From the NCBI RefSeq assembly GCF_013415905.1, contig NZ_CP058909.1, forward strand, positions 806,001 through 870,000: DNA of 64,000 nucleotides, given 5' to 3'. The first letter of the stretch is position 1. The number at the start of each line of letters is the position of its first letter. The DNA comes from Halosimplex pelagicum (GTDB lineage Archaea; Halobacteriota; Halobacteria; Halobacteriales; Haloarculaceae). Shown here one piece after another: positions 54,827 through 63,027 of the stretch. The position numbers and the translations under genes are program-made. A model generated the notes under the pieces. That model made no database searches. It was not told where the DNA came from and saw only the letters and a list, made by a program, of their open reading frames with translations.

Positions 54827-55916
54827 GAGCGCCGGCGAATCCGAGGGCGGCGACGGCGAGGAGCCGACGCCCGACGTGCCCGTCGACGAGGAGGCGCGCG
54901 AACTCCTGATCGACGTGGTCGACACGCCCTCCGTGACGGGCGAGGAGGACGAAGCGGCGGGCGTGCTCGTCGACTTCTTCGAATCGCACGACCGGGAGGT
55001 GTGGGTCGACGACGTGGGTAACGTCCGCGCGCCGGCCGACGACAGCGTCCTCCTGACCTCCCACATCGACACCGTTCCGGGCGATATCCCGGTGCGCGTC
55101 GAGGAGGGGGAGGACGGCGACGAGGTGCTGTGGGGTCGCGGGAGCGTCGACGCGAAGGGACCGCTCTGTTCGATGGCCGTCGCGGCCGTCCGCACGGGCG
55201 CCTCGTTCGTCGGCGTCGTCGGCGAGGAAGTGGATTCGCGGGGCGCGCGCCACCTCGTCGAAGAGCGCGACGCCGAGCCCGGGGCCGTCGTCAACGGCGA
55301 GCCCTCGGGCTGGGACGGCATCACGCTGGGCTACCGCGGGCTGCTCGCGGGGACGTACGTGGCCACCTCGGAGTCGGGCCACTCCTCGCGGCCGGAGAAC
55401 AACGCGATCCAGGACGCCATCGCCTGGTGGTCGGCCGTCGAGGAGGAGTTCGGCCACGACGAGTGGGTGGCGGTCTTCGAGCGCGTGACGGCCAAGCCCA
55501 TCAGTTTCGAGGGCGGGATCAGCGACGACGGGCTCTCCGTCGAGGCGACGGCGGACGTGCAGCTGCGCGTCCCGCCGGAGTACACCACCGAGGAGATCCG
55601 CGAGATCGCCGACGGCCACCTCGCGAACGGGACGGTCCACTGGCACGACGCGGTCGAGCCGGTGATGATGAACCCGCGGACGGCGGCGGCCCGGGCCTTC
55701 CGCGCGGCGGTCCGGCAAGTGGGTGGGGACCCGCGACTCCTGCGCAAGACTGGCACAAGTGATATGAACGTGTACGCACAGGAGTGGGACTGTCCGATGG
55801 TGACCTACGGACCCGGCGACTCCGACCTGGACCACGCGCCCGACGAGCACGTCTCGCTCGCCGAATACGACCGCGCCGTGGCCGTCCTCGAGACCGCGAC
55901 GGAGCAACTACAATGA
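54819..55916 (+). CDS. lysK: LysW-ornithine hydrolase (LysK/ArgE type)
   Basis: 365 residues of M20 metallopeptidase. Releases free ornithine and regenerates LysW. Metal-site residues are seen in LTSHIDTVPGD, WGRGSVDAKGPLC (catalytic Asp), VGVVGEEVDSRGAR with the general-base Glu and ligand, and GPGDSDLDHAPDEHV. The dimerisation domain lies in the middle. An acidic N-terminal tail of about 22 residues is extra. It overlaps argD by 8 nt and argF by 4 nt. Confidence 0.93.
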   Translation: MSESAGESEGGDGEEPTPDVPVDEEARELLIDVVDTPSVTGEEDEAAGVLVDFFESHDREVWVDDVGNVRAPADDSVLLTSHIDTVPGDIPVRVEEGEDGDEVLWGRGSVDAKGPLCSMAVAAVRTGASFVGVVGEEVDSRGARHLVEERDAEPGAVVNGEPSGWDGITLGYRGLLAGTYVATSESGHSSRPENNAIQDAIAWWSAVEEEFGHDEWVAVFERVTAKPISFEGGISDDGLSVEATADVQLRVPPEYTTEEIREIADGHLANGTVHWHDAVEPVMMNPRTAAARAFRAAVRQVGGDPRLLRKTGTSDMNVYAQEWDCPMVTYGPGDSDLDHAPDEHVSLAEYDRAVAVLETATEQLQ

Positions 55917-56800
55917 ACTTCCTCGACGTCGACGACCTCACGACCGGCGAACTGGCGGCCGTCCTCGACCGCGCGGCGGCGATCAAGGCCGACTACCGCG
56001 AGACCGGCGCGAGCGACCTGCTGGACGGCCAGACGCTCGGGATGATCTTCGAGAAGCCGTCGACGCGGACGCGGGTCTCCTTCGAGACGGGGATGACCCA
56101 GCTGGGCGGTCACGCCGTGTTCCTCGGCCCCGACGACATCGGCCTGCACGGCCGCGAGCCGGTGAAGGACATCGCGCGGGCGCTCGGCCGCTACGTCGAC
56201 TTCGTGATGGCGCGCGTCTACGACCACGCCGACGTGGTCGAACTCGGCGAGTACGCCGAGGTACCCGTGATCAACGCGCTGACCGACGACGCCCACCCCT
56301 GCCAGACGCTCGCCGACCTGCTGACGATCCGCGAGCACTTCGACGACCCGACGGTCGCGTGGGTCGGCGACGGCAACAACGTCTGTCAGTCGTTCGTCCT
56401 CGGCGCGGCGATGTCCGGCCTGGACCTGGCCGTCGCCACCCCCGAGGGCTACGGCGTCGACGAGGGCGTCCTCAAGCGCGCCGACGGACTGGGCGCCGCA
56501 CCGGCGACGACGACCGACCCCGAGGCCGCCATCGCCGACGCGGACGTGGTGTACACGGACGTGTGGGTCAGCATGGGCCAGGAGGACGAGCGCGCGGAGA
56601 AACTGGCGGCCTTCGAGGGGTTCCAGGTCACGCCCGAACGCCTCGGCGACCGGGCGCTGATGCACTGCCTGCCCGCCCACCGTGGCGAGGAGGTCACCGA
56701 CGCCGTCATCGAGAGCGACAACGCCATCGTCTGGGACCAGGCGGAGAACCGCCTGCACGCCCAGAAGGGCCTGCTGGCGTGGCTTGCCGAGCAGGAGTAG
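55913..56800 (+). CDS. argF: Ornithine carbamoyltransferase
   Basis: 295 residues. Makes citrulline from ornithine and carbamoyl phosphate. The carbamoyl-phosphate loop FEKPSTRTRVSFE (Ser50-Thr-Arg-Thr-Arg) and HPCQTLADLLT, and the ornithine-loop DVWVSMGQE and MHCLPAHRGEE, are intact. Slightly shorter than bacterial enzymes, as usual in haloarchaea. The last gene of the operon, followed by a terminator. Confidence 0.96.
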   Translation: MNFLDVDDLTTGELAAVLDRAAAIKADYRETGASDLLDGQTLGMIFEKPSTRTRVSFETGMTQLGGHAVFLGPDDIGLHGREPVKDIARALGRYVDFVMARVYDHADVVELGEYAEVPVINALTDDAHPCQTLADLLTIREHFDDPTVAWVGDGNNVCQSFVLGAAMSGLDLAVATPEGYGVDEGVLKRADGLGAAPATTTDPEAAIADADVVYTDVWVSMGQEDERAEKLAAFEGFQVTPERLGDRALMHCLPAHRGEEVTDAVIESDNAIVWDQAENRLHAQKGLLAWLAEQE

Positions 56801-56834
56801 CCAGCGTCCGCGCGCCCACGGCGCGCGGTTCTCC

Positions 56835-56862
56835 GGGCCGAGCGTAGCGAGGCCCGTTTTTT
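56835..56862 (+). terminator. Terminator of the arginine operon
   Basis: A hairpin (gggcc with ggccc, loop gagcgtagcga) followed by six T residues lies 35 nt after the argF stop codon. Confidence 0.7.
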
Positions 56863-56880
56863 GCCCCATCTTTTTGCGTC

Positions 56881-56920
56881 GGGGGTGCCCGCAGGGAGCG
56901 AAGCGACCGAGGACACCCCC
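56881..56920 (-). terminator. Hairpin likely ending the metalloprotease transcript
   Basis: A perfect 7-nt stem (gggggtg with caccccc, loop with gagcgaagcgaccga) lies just past the minus-strand gene's stop, with T-tracts on that strand (tttttc and aaaaagatgg beyond). Confidence 0.5.
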
Positions 56921-56936
56921 GCCGGAAAAAGGTGGG

Positions 56937-57422
56937 CTAGGATCGCAGGAGGTCGAGCAGCTGCTTGCCGTCGCTGTCGAGTCCGGCGTAGGCGCCGCGG
57001 GAGTACGTCCGCGGCACGGCGGTCTGGACGGCCCGGAAGAGTTCGCTGTAGAAGACCGCCGTCAGGCAGAACGACACCGGACCGTTCCCGCCGCGGAACG
57101 CGACCAGTCCCAGCGACGCGGCGAGGAGGACCGTCACCGCCGGTCCGGCCGCGAACGAGAGCGCCTGGACGCGCTTCGAGGGCGTCTCCTCCCACTGGAA
57201 GTAGCCGTAGGCGACGAGTTTCCGGACCCCGTCGAACCCGACCGTCACCGTCAGCGGACCGAGACGGGCGGTCCGTCCGGTCTCGCTCCCGATCGAGATG
57301 TGTACGTTCCCCCCTGCGAGAAGGATCGGAGTGGCGTGGGCGGCCTCGTGGAGGAAGAGCGCGCCGACGGCCCCGACGACGGCGACCGGGACGGCCAGCG
57401 CGTACGGTAGCACGTCGATCAT
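56937..57422 (-). CDS. Membrane zinc metalloprotease-like protein (HExxH)
   Basis: 161 residues. The zinc motif HEAAHA sits in the first transmembrane helix (AVVGAVGALFLHEAAHATPI), and a later SFAAGPAVTVLL segment resembles the site-2-protease GP region. Two to three more hydrophobic segments. It is shorter than typical M50 proteases, so either a minimal member or a DUF3267-type relative. A TATA-like tttaaa at about 57446-57451 lies 27 nt before the ATG. Target unknown. Confidence 0.75.
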   Translation of the reverse strand: MIDVLPYALAVPVAVVGAVGALFLHEAAHATPILLAGGNVHISIGSETGRTARLGPLTVTVGFDGVRKLVAYGYFQWEETPSKRVQALSFAAGPAVTVLLAASLGLVAFRGGNGPVSFCLTAVFYSELFRAVQTAVPRTYSRGAYAGLDSDGKQLLDLLRS

Positions 57423-57781
57423 GCAAATGACGCTTGCACGATAGGTTTAAAGGTGTTACTCACGCGGACGGAACGCCGTGTCACGAGCGTTCGGCGGCTA
57501 CATCGGCGGCCAGCTCCGCGACCGCGACGCGGACGACCGACGAGTTCGGCGGCGAGCGCAAGGAAGGGCGCCTCGGCGACGGCAGACCCGACAGCGACGA
57601 TTCGACCGCCGACTGAGCGTTCCCCTCGCGGGCACACCGAACCGATCAGTGCCATCGGACTCTCCAGTTCTCCCTCGGGACTATCCACGTTCGTCCAGAA
57701 CGACGCCCAGATAGCGTGCGAGAGATTGACACTCTCATACCCTAATGATTTATAATGCAGTAGAATAATCGTGACGTACAG
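57423..57781. other. Divergent intergenic region, 359 nt
   Basis: Contains the TATA-like box of the metalloprotease gene (minus strand, near 57449) and that of the small gene at 57782 (tttataat, 57749-57756). The short open frames between are Arg-rich GC shadows. Nothing else recognised. Confidence 0.5.
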
Positions 57782-58063
57782 ATGCGGATCACAGAGACGC
57801 GGCGGTTGTTCACGGAATCGTGCGAGTACCCGACGGACGCGGCGACGGTCGTCGACCGGGTCGGTGGCGTGGAGATCGAGGCGCCGACGGGCGACACGAC
57901 GACGGTCGAGACGGTCCTCGCCCGGTCGAACGTCGGGACCTACGAGTCGGCCGACGACGTGTACACGGCGCTGATGGGCAACCTCGACGACTCCTTCATC
58001 GGGCTGAAGTACTACGACGACCGCGGCGACAACCAGCCCCACCCCCACCGGAACTGGCACTGA
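57782..58063 (+). CDS. Small haloarchaeal protein (DUF5789-like)
   Basis: 93 residues, acidic, cytoplasmic. It begins MRITETRRLFTESCEYPTDA and has a conserved-looking VETVLARSNVGTYESADDV core. Similar short proteins are found across haloarchaea, without assigned function. The TATA box is placed so the transcript would be nearly leaderless. Confidence 0.7.
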   Translation: MRITETRRLFTESCEYPTDAATVVDRVGGVEIEAPTGDTTTVETVLARSNVGTYESADDVYTALMGNLDDSFIGLKYYDDRGDNQPHPHRNWH

Positions 58064-58289
58064 GCCGGGCGGTCCCGGCGGCGGGACGAACGGCGCCGGC
58101 GACGTGGCAGGCGGAGCCGGCAGTGAGACGGGTGGGGCCGCGGTGGGCATCCGCGGGGGGTCGGAACGGGTGGTTCGGTCCGCGGTGGATTCGAACTCCG
58201 GGACGGGGTGAACGCGGACACCGGCGTCTGTGCGACCGTCGTGCGACCGCGACGAACACTGATTATCGCGACCGTCGAAGCGGGCGGTG

Positions 58290-58523
58290 ATGGCCGACTC
58301 GCCCGTCGTCGACGCCGGCGCGCTGGACGCCGAGGAGCTGCTCGACCGGATCAAGTCGACGGGTCGCGTCCGCGTGCGCACGGAGTTTCTCGACTCGGTC
58401 CACGAGGTGACGCTCCGCTGGGACGGCGAGACCTTCTACTGCGACACGCCGACACGCCTGCACAAACACGACTCCGAGTCGGCGATGCGGACCTGCCTGG
58501 TCGAGCAGGGCTACGGCCGCTGA
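58290..58523 (+). CDS. Small acidic protein of unknown function
   Basis: 77 residues from ATG 58290. Contains ELLDRIKSTGRVRVRTEFLD and TLRWDGETFYCDTPTRLHKH. No domain recognised; the alternating strand pattern suggests a compact beta/alpha fold. It is a single gene with normal codon use. A GTG one codon upstream is also possible. Confidence 0.65.
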   Translation: MADSPVVDAGALDAEELLDRIKSTGRVRVRTEFLDSVHEVTLRWDGETFYCDTPTRLHKHDSESAMRTCLVEQGYGR

Positions 58524-58599
58524 CCGCGCAGCCGACGACGGGAGGACCCCCGGCCGATCGCCCCCGTTTATGCGGCGGCGGTGCTTACGTCCCGACACC

Positions 58600-58989
58600 A
58601 TGGTCGAGGCGGACCCCTCACCCGAGCGGTTTCGCGAGTTGATGCTCGACGAGCAGCCGGGCTTCGAGGACGTGCTCGCCTGCGTCTTCAACATCCAGGA
58701 ACACGAGGTGCGGACCTTCCTGACGCTGCAGGACCACTCCGGGAGCACCGTCGCCGAGCTGGCCGACCAGCTCGAACGCGACCGCAGCAACGTCAACCGC
58801 TCGCTGTCGACGCTCCGCGAGAAGAGCCTCGCCGACCGCGAGCGGCGACTGCTGGACGGCGGCGGGCACGTCTATCAGTACTCCGCGACGCCGCTGCCCG
58901 AAGCCCGCGAGCTGATGCACGAGACCCTCGACGAGTGGACCGCCTACGTCCACGACCGCATCGACGAGTTCGGCGAGGGAGACCGCTGA
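58600..58989 (+). CDS. Winged-helix transcription regulator
   Basis: 129 residues. DNA-binding core: ACVFNIQEHEVRTFLTLQDH, then STVAELADQLERDRSNVNRS as the helix-turn-helix, then LSTLREKSLADRERRLLDGG as wing. The C-terminal helix (ELMHETLDEWTAYVHDRIDE) would dimerise. TrmB/GbsR/MarR-like in layout, size typical of haloarchaeal one-domain regulators. Target unknown; the neighbour on the opposite strand is lpdA. Confidence 0.83.
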   Translation: MVEADPSPERFRELMLDEQPGFEDVLACVFNIQEHEVRTFLTLQDHSGSTVAELADQLERDRSNVNRSLSTLREKSLADRERRLLDGGGHVYQYSATPLPEARELMHETLDEWTAYVHDRIDEFGEGDR

Positions 58990-59058
58990 TCGGTCGAATC
59001 CCCTTCCGAGGTGGCGGCCCGATCCGTCGAGCGCGAGAACGGACAGGCCGGTCGCGAA

Positions 59059-60483
59059 TCACCGATTCAGCGTGTGGACGGCCTCGCCGAGCGCGTTCGC
59101 GCAGGCCTCGCCGACGGCCTCGGAGAGGGTGGGGTGGGTGTGGATGGTGGCGGCCACGTCCTCTAGCTGCGCGCCCATCTCGACGGCGAGGGCGAGTTCG
59201 GCGATCAGTTCCGACGCTTCGGGCGCGACGACTTGGGCGCCCAGGAGGAACCCGCTGTCGCCGTCGCCGACGACGCGGACGAACCCCTCTTCCTCGTCGA
59301 GCGTGAGCGCGCGGCCGTTGGCCCGCAGCGGGAACTGCCCGACGACGGGGTCGAACCCGGCTTCCTCGGCCTCGCTCTCGGTCATCCCGACCGTGCCGAT
59401 CTCGGGGTCGGTGAACACGGCCGCGGGGATCGCCTGATGGTCCAGGGCGGCGGGCTCGCCGGCGATCACTTCGGCGGCGACCTCGCCCTCGGCGCTGGCC
59501 GTGTGGGCGAGCATCGGCTCGCCGGCCACGTCGCCGACGGCGAAGACGTGTTCCACGTCGGTACGGGCCTCGTGGTCGGTTTCGAGGAAGCCGTCCTCGT
59601 TCGGTTCGAGGCCGACCGCGTCGAGGTTCAGGGTGTCCGTGACCGGCCGGCGACCGACGGCGACGAGGCACTTCTCGGCGCCGAACTCCGCGATGTCGCC
59701 GTCCTCGTTCTCGGTGCGGACGGTGATGCCGTCGCCGGCCTCCTCCCAGCTATCGGCGGCCTGGCCGAAGTGGAAGTCGACGCCCAGGTCCTCGGCGCGC
59801 TCGCGGACGACGCGGGACACGTCGTTTTCGTAGCCCGGCAGCACGTCGTCCAGCATCTCGACGACGGTCACGTCGCAGCCGAGCTTCTGGTAGACGGTGG
59901 AGAGCTCCATCCCGATGTAGCCGGCGCCGACGACGACCATGCTCGCCGGGACGGCGTCCAGCGCGAGCGCCTCGCGCGAGGAGAGGATATGCTCGCCGTC
60001 GAACTCGAAGCCCGGCACTTCGATCGGCCGCGAGCCCGTCGACACGATGGCGTGCTCGAACTCGATGGTCTCGGCGCCCTGGCCCTCGCCGCCGTGGACG
60101 ATGCGGGCCGTGTCCTCGCCGGCGAACTCGGCGCGCCCCTCGACGAGGTTTACCCCCGCGGCCTTGCAGAGCTTCTCGACACCGCCGGTGAGCTGGTCGA
60201 CGACACCGTCTTTCCACTCGACCATGCGCTGCAGGTCCACGGCGGGGTCGGCGTAGATGCCCATCTCCTCGGCGTCGCCGGCGTCGTGGGCGACGTCCGT
60301 CGCGGAGATCAGCGCCTTCGAGGGGATGCAGCCGTAGTTCAGGCAGGTGCCCCCGTAGGCCTCTTTCTCGACGAGGGTCACGTCTAGATCGAGCTGCCCG
60401 GCGCGGATGGCGGCGACGTAGCCGCCCGGTCCCGCGCCGATGACCAGTACGTCAGTTCCGGTAGTCACGTCTCCGACGACCAT
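59059..60483 (-). CDS. lpdA: Dihydrolipoyl dehydrogenase (E3)
   Basis: 474 residues. Reoxidises the lipoyl groups of 2-oxoacid dehydrogenase complexes, passing electrons to NAD. FAD motif GAGPGGYVAAI, redox disulfide GGTCLNYGCIPSK (Cys47, Cys52), NAD motif VVVGAGYIGMELS, and the catalytic His450-Glu455 pair in HTHPTLSE. Length and layout are standard. It belongs functionally with the E2 and E1 genes 0.85 kb away but has its own promoter, because an opposite-strand gene intervenes. Confidence 0.95.
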   Translation of the reverse strand: MVVGDVTTGTDVLVIGAGPGGYVAAIRAGQLDLDVTLVEKEAYGGTCLNYGCIPSKALISATDVAHDAGDAEEMGIYADPAVDLQRMVEWKDGVVDQLTGGVEKLCKAAGVNLVEGRAEFAGEDTARIVHGGEGQGAETIEFEHAIVSTGSRPIEVPGFEFDGEHILSSREALALDAVPASMVVVGAGYIGMELSTVYQKLGCDVTVVEMLDDVLPGYENDVSRVVRERAEDLGVDFHFGQAADSWEEAGDGITVRTENEDGDIAEFGAEKCLVAVGRRPVTDTLNLDAVGLEPNEDGFLETDHEARTDVEHVFAVGDVAGEPMLAHTASAEGEVAAEVIAGEPAALDHQAIPAAVFTDPEIGTVGMTESEAEEAGFDPVVGQFPLRANGRALTLDEEEGFVRVVGDGDSGFLLGAQVVAPEASELIAELALAVEMGAQLEDVAATIHTHPTLSEAVGEACANALGEAVHTLNR

Positions 60484-60698
60484 TGTCGGAGGGTGGAGTG
60501 CCCGCGTAAAAAGAGGCGGGTTGACGGTGGCACCGCCGCGACCGCCCGCGCCCCTCGCCCGTCACCGGGCGTCGCGCTCCTCGCGGGCTCCGACGCCGAC
60601 GGGACGTTCGACGCCGCTCCCTCGCGGTTCTCGCGGGCGACGGTCGCAACGAAACGGTCTTGTACCGGAACCGTCGACCGGGTACCAGAAGGACCCAC

Positions 60699-61331
60699 AT
60701 GACCGGAAACTCGACGGACGGATCGGACGACCTGCCCGAGGACCCCATCCTCCGGCGGGTGCTGAGCGACTCGGCGTACGACCGCGTTCGCGTCGAGCGG
60801 TTCTCGCATTTCACCCAGCCCGTGCCCCAGAAGCTGCTCGTCCAGTCGCTGCTGGTGAGCGCGCTGGCACTGGCGCTCCCGCTGTACCTGCTCTACCCGG
60901 CGAGCGCGGCGGCGTACCTCCCGACGGTCGACCCTGCGGCGGCCTCGCCGATCGTGCTCGTGGTCGGGCTGTTCGCGCTCGTCCTCGAACTCGGGACGGC
61001 GGCGCTGCTGGTCGGCGTCGTCGTCTCCCGGACCCGCAACGAACCGCTGACCCGGCGGAAGGCCGAACGTCTGTTCACCGCCGAGACGTTCGCCACCTAC
61101 GTCGGCTTCGGCACCGGCGGGCTGGCCACGCTCGCGACCGTCGGACTGCTCGCGCTCGGTCTCGGCGGCGAACCGATGCTCGCGTCGTACGTCGAGACGG
61201 CCAGCACCGGCCCGTTCCGACAGAGCGATCTGGGGGTCTCCGTCCGGACGTTCGCGACCGCCGCCGTCGTCGGCGCCGTCGCGGTCACGCTCGCCCATCG
61301 CTACACCGAGTCGCTGCTCGCCGACCTCTGA
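60699..61331 (+). CDS. Membrane protein of unknown function
   Basis: 210 residues with four hydrophobic helices (LLVQSLLVSALALALPLYLL, SPIVLVVGLFALVLELGTAA, FGTGGLATLATVGLLALGLG, TFATAAVVGAVAVTLAH) after a 45-residue acidic cytoplasmic N-terminus. No motif recognised. Its stop lies one base from the E2 stop, convergent. Its place inside the 2-oxoacid dehydrogenase cluster, on the other strand, suggests insertion rather than shared function. Confidence 0.7.
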   Translation: MTGNSTDGSDDLPEDPILRRVLSDSAYDRVRVERFSHFTQPVPQKLLVQSLLVSALALALPLYLLYPASAAAYLPTVDPAAASPIVLVVGLFALVLELGTAALLVGVVVSRTRNEPLTRRKAERLFTAETFATYVGFGTGGLATLATVGLLALGLGGEPMLASYVETASTGPFRQSDLGVSVRTFATAAVVGAVAVTLAHRYTESLLADL

Positions 61332-61332
61332 A

Positions 61333-63024
61333 CTACTCCAGGAGGAGCAGCGTCGGGTCTTCCAGATACTCCTTGAGCGTCTCGACGAACCGCGCGGCGT
61401 CGGCGCCGTCGACAACCCGGTGGTCGACCGACAGCGACAGGGGCAACACGTCCCGCGCGACGACCTCGCCGTCCTCGGCCACGGGCCGCTCCTCGATGGC
61501 GCCCAGCCCGAGGATCGCCGTCTCGGGGTAGTTGATGATCGGCGTCGCGTACTCGCCGCCGATGGCGCCGAAGTTCGTGATCGTGAACGTGCCGCCCTGC
61601 ATCTCCTCGCGGGCGATCGACCGCTCGCGGGCCTTCGAGACGAGTTCGTTCACCTCCGACGCGAGCTGGAGGAGCCCCTTCTCGTCCACGCTCTCGACGA
61701 CCGGAACCATCAGCCCCGCCTCCGTCGCGGCCGCGACGCCGACGTTCCGGTCCGATTTGAAGACGATCTCCTCGTTGTCCTCGTCGAGCTGCGTGTTGAG
61801 CACCGGGTGCTCGTCCAGCGCGGCGACGACCGCTTTCATCACGAAGGGGACGTAGGTGAGCTTCACGCCGCGCTCGTCGGCCCGTTCCTTGAGTTTCTCC
61901 CGCGTCTCGACCAGAGCCGTCGCGTCCACTTTCTCGTGGTGGGTGACGTGGGGCGCGGTGAACTTCGAGCGCTCCATCGCCTGCCCGATGGTCCGGCGCA
62001 TCCCCGAGTAGGGCTCGCGGCGGTCCCCCTTGGCGGCTTCGACCGCGCCAGTCGCGGCGTCGTCCGCCCCGGACGCGCCCGCCTCGGCGCTCTCGGCGGT
62101 CGCACCCGCCTCGCCGGCGTCCGCGGCGTCGGCGAGCGCCTCGGCGTCGGCCGCCTGCGCTCGCTGCTGGACCTCGGCGTACTCGCGGACGGCGGCCTCG
62201 TCCACGAAGGCCTGCCCGTCGCGCACCTCGTCGGTCGGCACGTCGTCGATGTCGACGCCGAGGTCCTCGGCGACCTGCCGGGTGGCCGGCGCGGCCAGCG
62301 TCCGCTCGCGCCCCGCGGCCTCGACGGAAGCCGCGGCCCCCGATTCCGGGGCGGCGCCGCCCGGTTCGCCGCCCTCGCCGTCGTCGACACGGGAGACCGC
62401 CGACTGCAGCCCGTCGCCCACGCTCGACTTGTTGCCCCCGCTGTCGCCGTCGTCGATCCGCGAGACGGCCGACTTGAGCTGTTTACCGTCGTCGCTCTCG
62501 CCCGCCTCGCTCCCGGCTGAGTCGCCTCCCTCGGCGGCGGCGCGCACGTCGCTCTCGGTCACGCGGCCGCCGGGGCCGGACCCGTCGACTCCGGTGATGT
62601 CGACGCCGAGTTCGCGGGCGAGCCGGCGTGCGCTCGGCGCGGCGAAGACGCGCCCGCCCTTGCCGTTCACGGACGATTCCGCGGTCTCGCCCGCGTCGTC
62701 GGGCGCCGCCCCGGCTTCCCCGGCGGCGTCGGTCTCCGTCCCGGTCTCTGCGGCGGCGCCCCCTTCACTTTCCTCGGGCGCCTCGCCCTCCACGTCGAAG
62801 GTGATGATGACCTCGCCGACGGGAACCACGTCGCCGGGCTCGGCGAGCAACTCGCGGACGGTGCCGTTCACCGGGGAAGGCACGTCGACGACGGCCTTGT
62901 CGGTCTCGACGTCGGCGACGACCTGATCCTCGGAGACGGTGTCGCCCGGTTCGACGTGCCACTCCAGCAGTTCGCCCTCGGCGACGCCCTCTCCCACGTC
63001 GGGGAGCTTGAACTCGCGGACCAT
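61333..63024 (-). CDS. 2-oxoacid dehydrogenase E2 (dihydrolipoamide acyltransferase) with two subunit-binding domains
   Basis: 563 residues. Residues 1-80 are a lipoyl domain with the lipoylated Lys43 in VETDKAVVDVP. Two peripheral subunit-binding domains follow: residues 127-163 (FAAPSARRLARELGVDITGV) and 242-283 (LAAPATRQVAEDLGVDIDDV). The linker between repeats a SAVSRIDDGDSGG-like unit. The catalytic domain (about 330-563) has the acyltransferase motif SVDHRVVDG with His535 and Asp539. Transfers acyl groups from E1 to CoA; haloarchaeal complexes may use branched-chain or other 2-oxoacids. It starts 3 nt after the E1-beta stop. Confidence 0.92.
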   Translation of the reverse strand: MVREFKLPDVGEGVAEGELLEWHVEPGDTVSEDQVVADVETDKAVVDVPSPVNGTVRELLAEPGDVVPVGEVIITFDVEGEAPEESEGGAAAETGTETDAAGEAGAAPDDAGETAESSVNGKGGRVFAAPSARRLARELGVDITGVDGSGPGGRVTESDVRAAAEGGDSAGSEAGESDDGKQLKSAVSRIDDGDSGGNKSSVGDGLQSAVSRVDDGEGGEPGGAAPESGAAASVEAAGRERTLAAPATRQVAEDLGVDIDDVPTDEVRDGQAFVDEAAVREYAEVQQRAQAADAEALADAADAGEAGATAESAEAGASGADDAATGAVEAAKGDRREPYSGMRRTIGQAMERSKFTAPHVTHHEKVDATALVETREKLKERADERGVKLTYVPFVMKAVVAALDEHPVLNTQLDEDNEEIVFKSDRNVGVAAATEAGLMVPVVESVDEKGLLQLASEVNELVSKARERSIAREEMQGGTFTITNFGAIGGEYATPIINYPETAILGLGAIEERPVAEDGEVVARDVLPLSLSVDHRVVDGADAARFVETLKEYLEDPTLLLLE

Positions 63025-63027
63025 GGC

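Noticed and set aside
58176..58215. Sequence on the minus strand resembling a tRNA T-arm (gttcgaatcc)
   Set aside because: The flanking bases do not pair as a T-stem, and no acceptor stem, D-arm or anticodon arm could be found around it.
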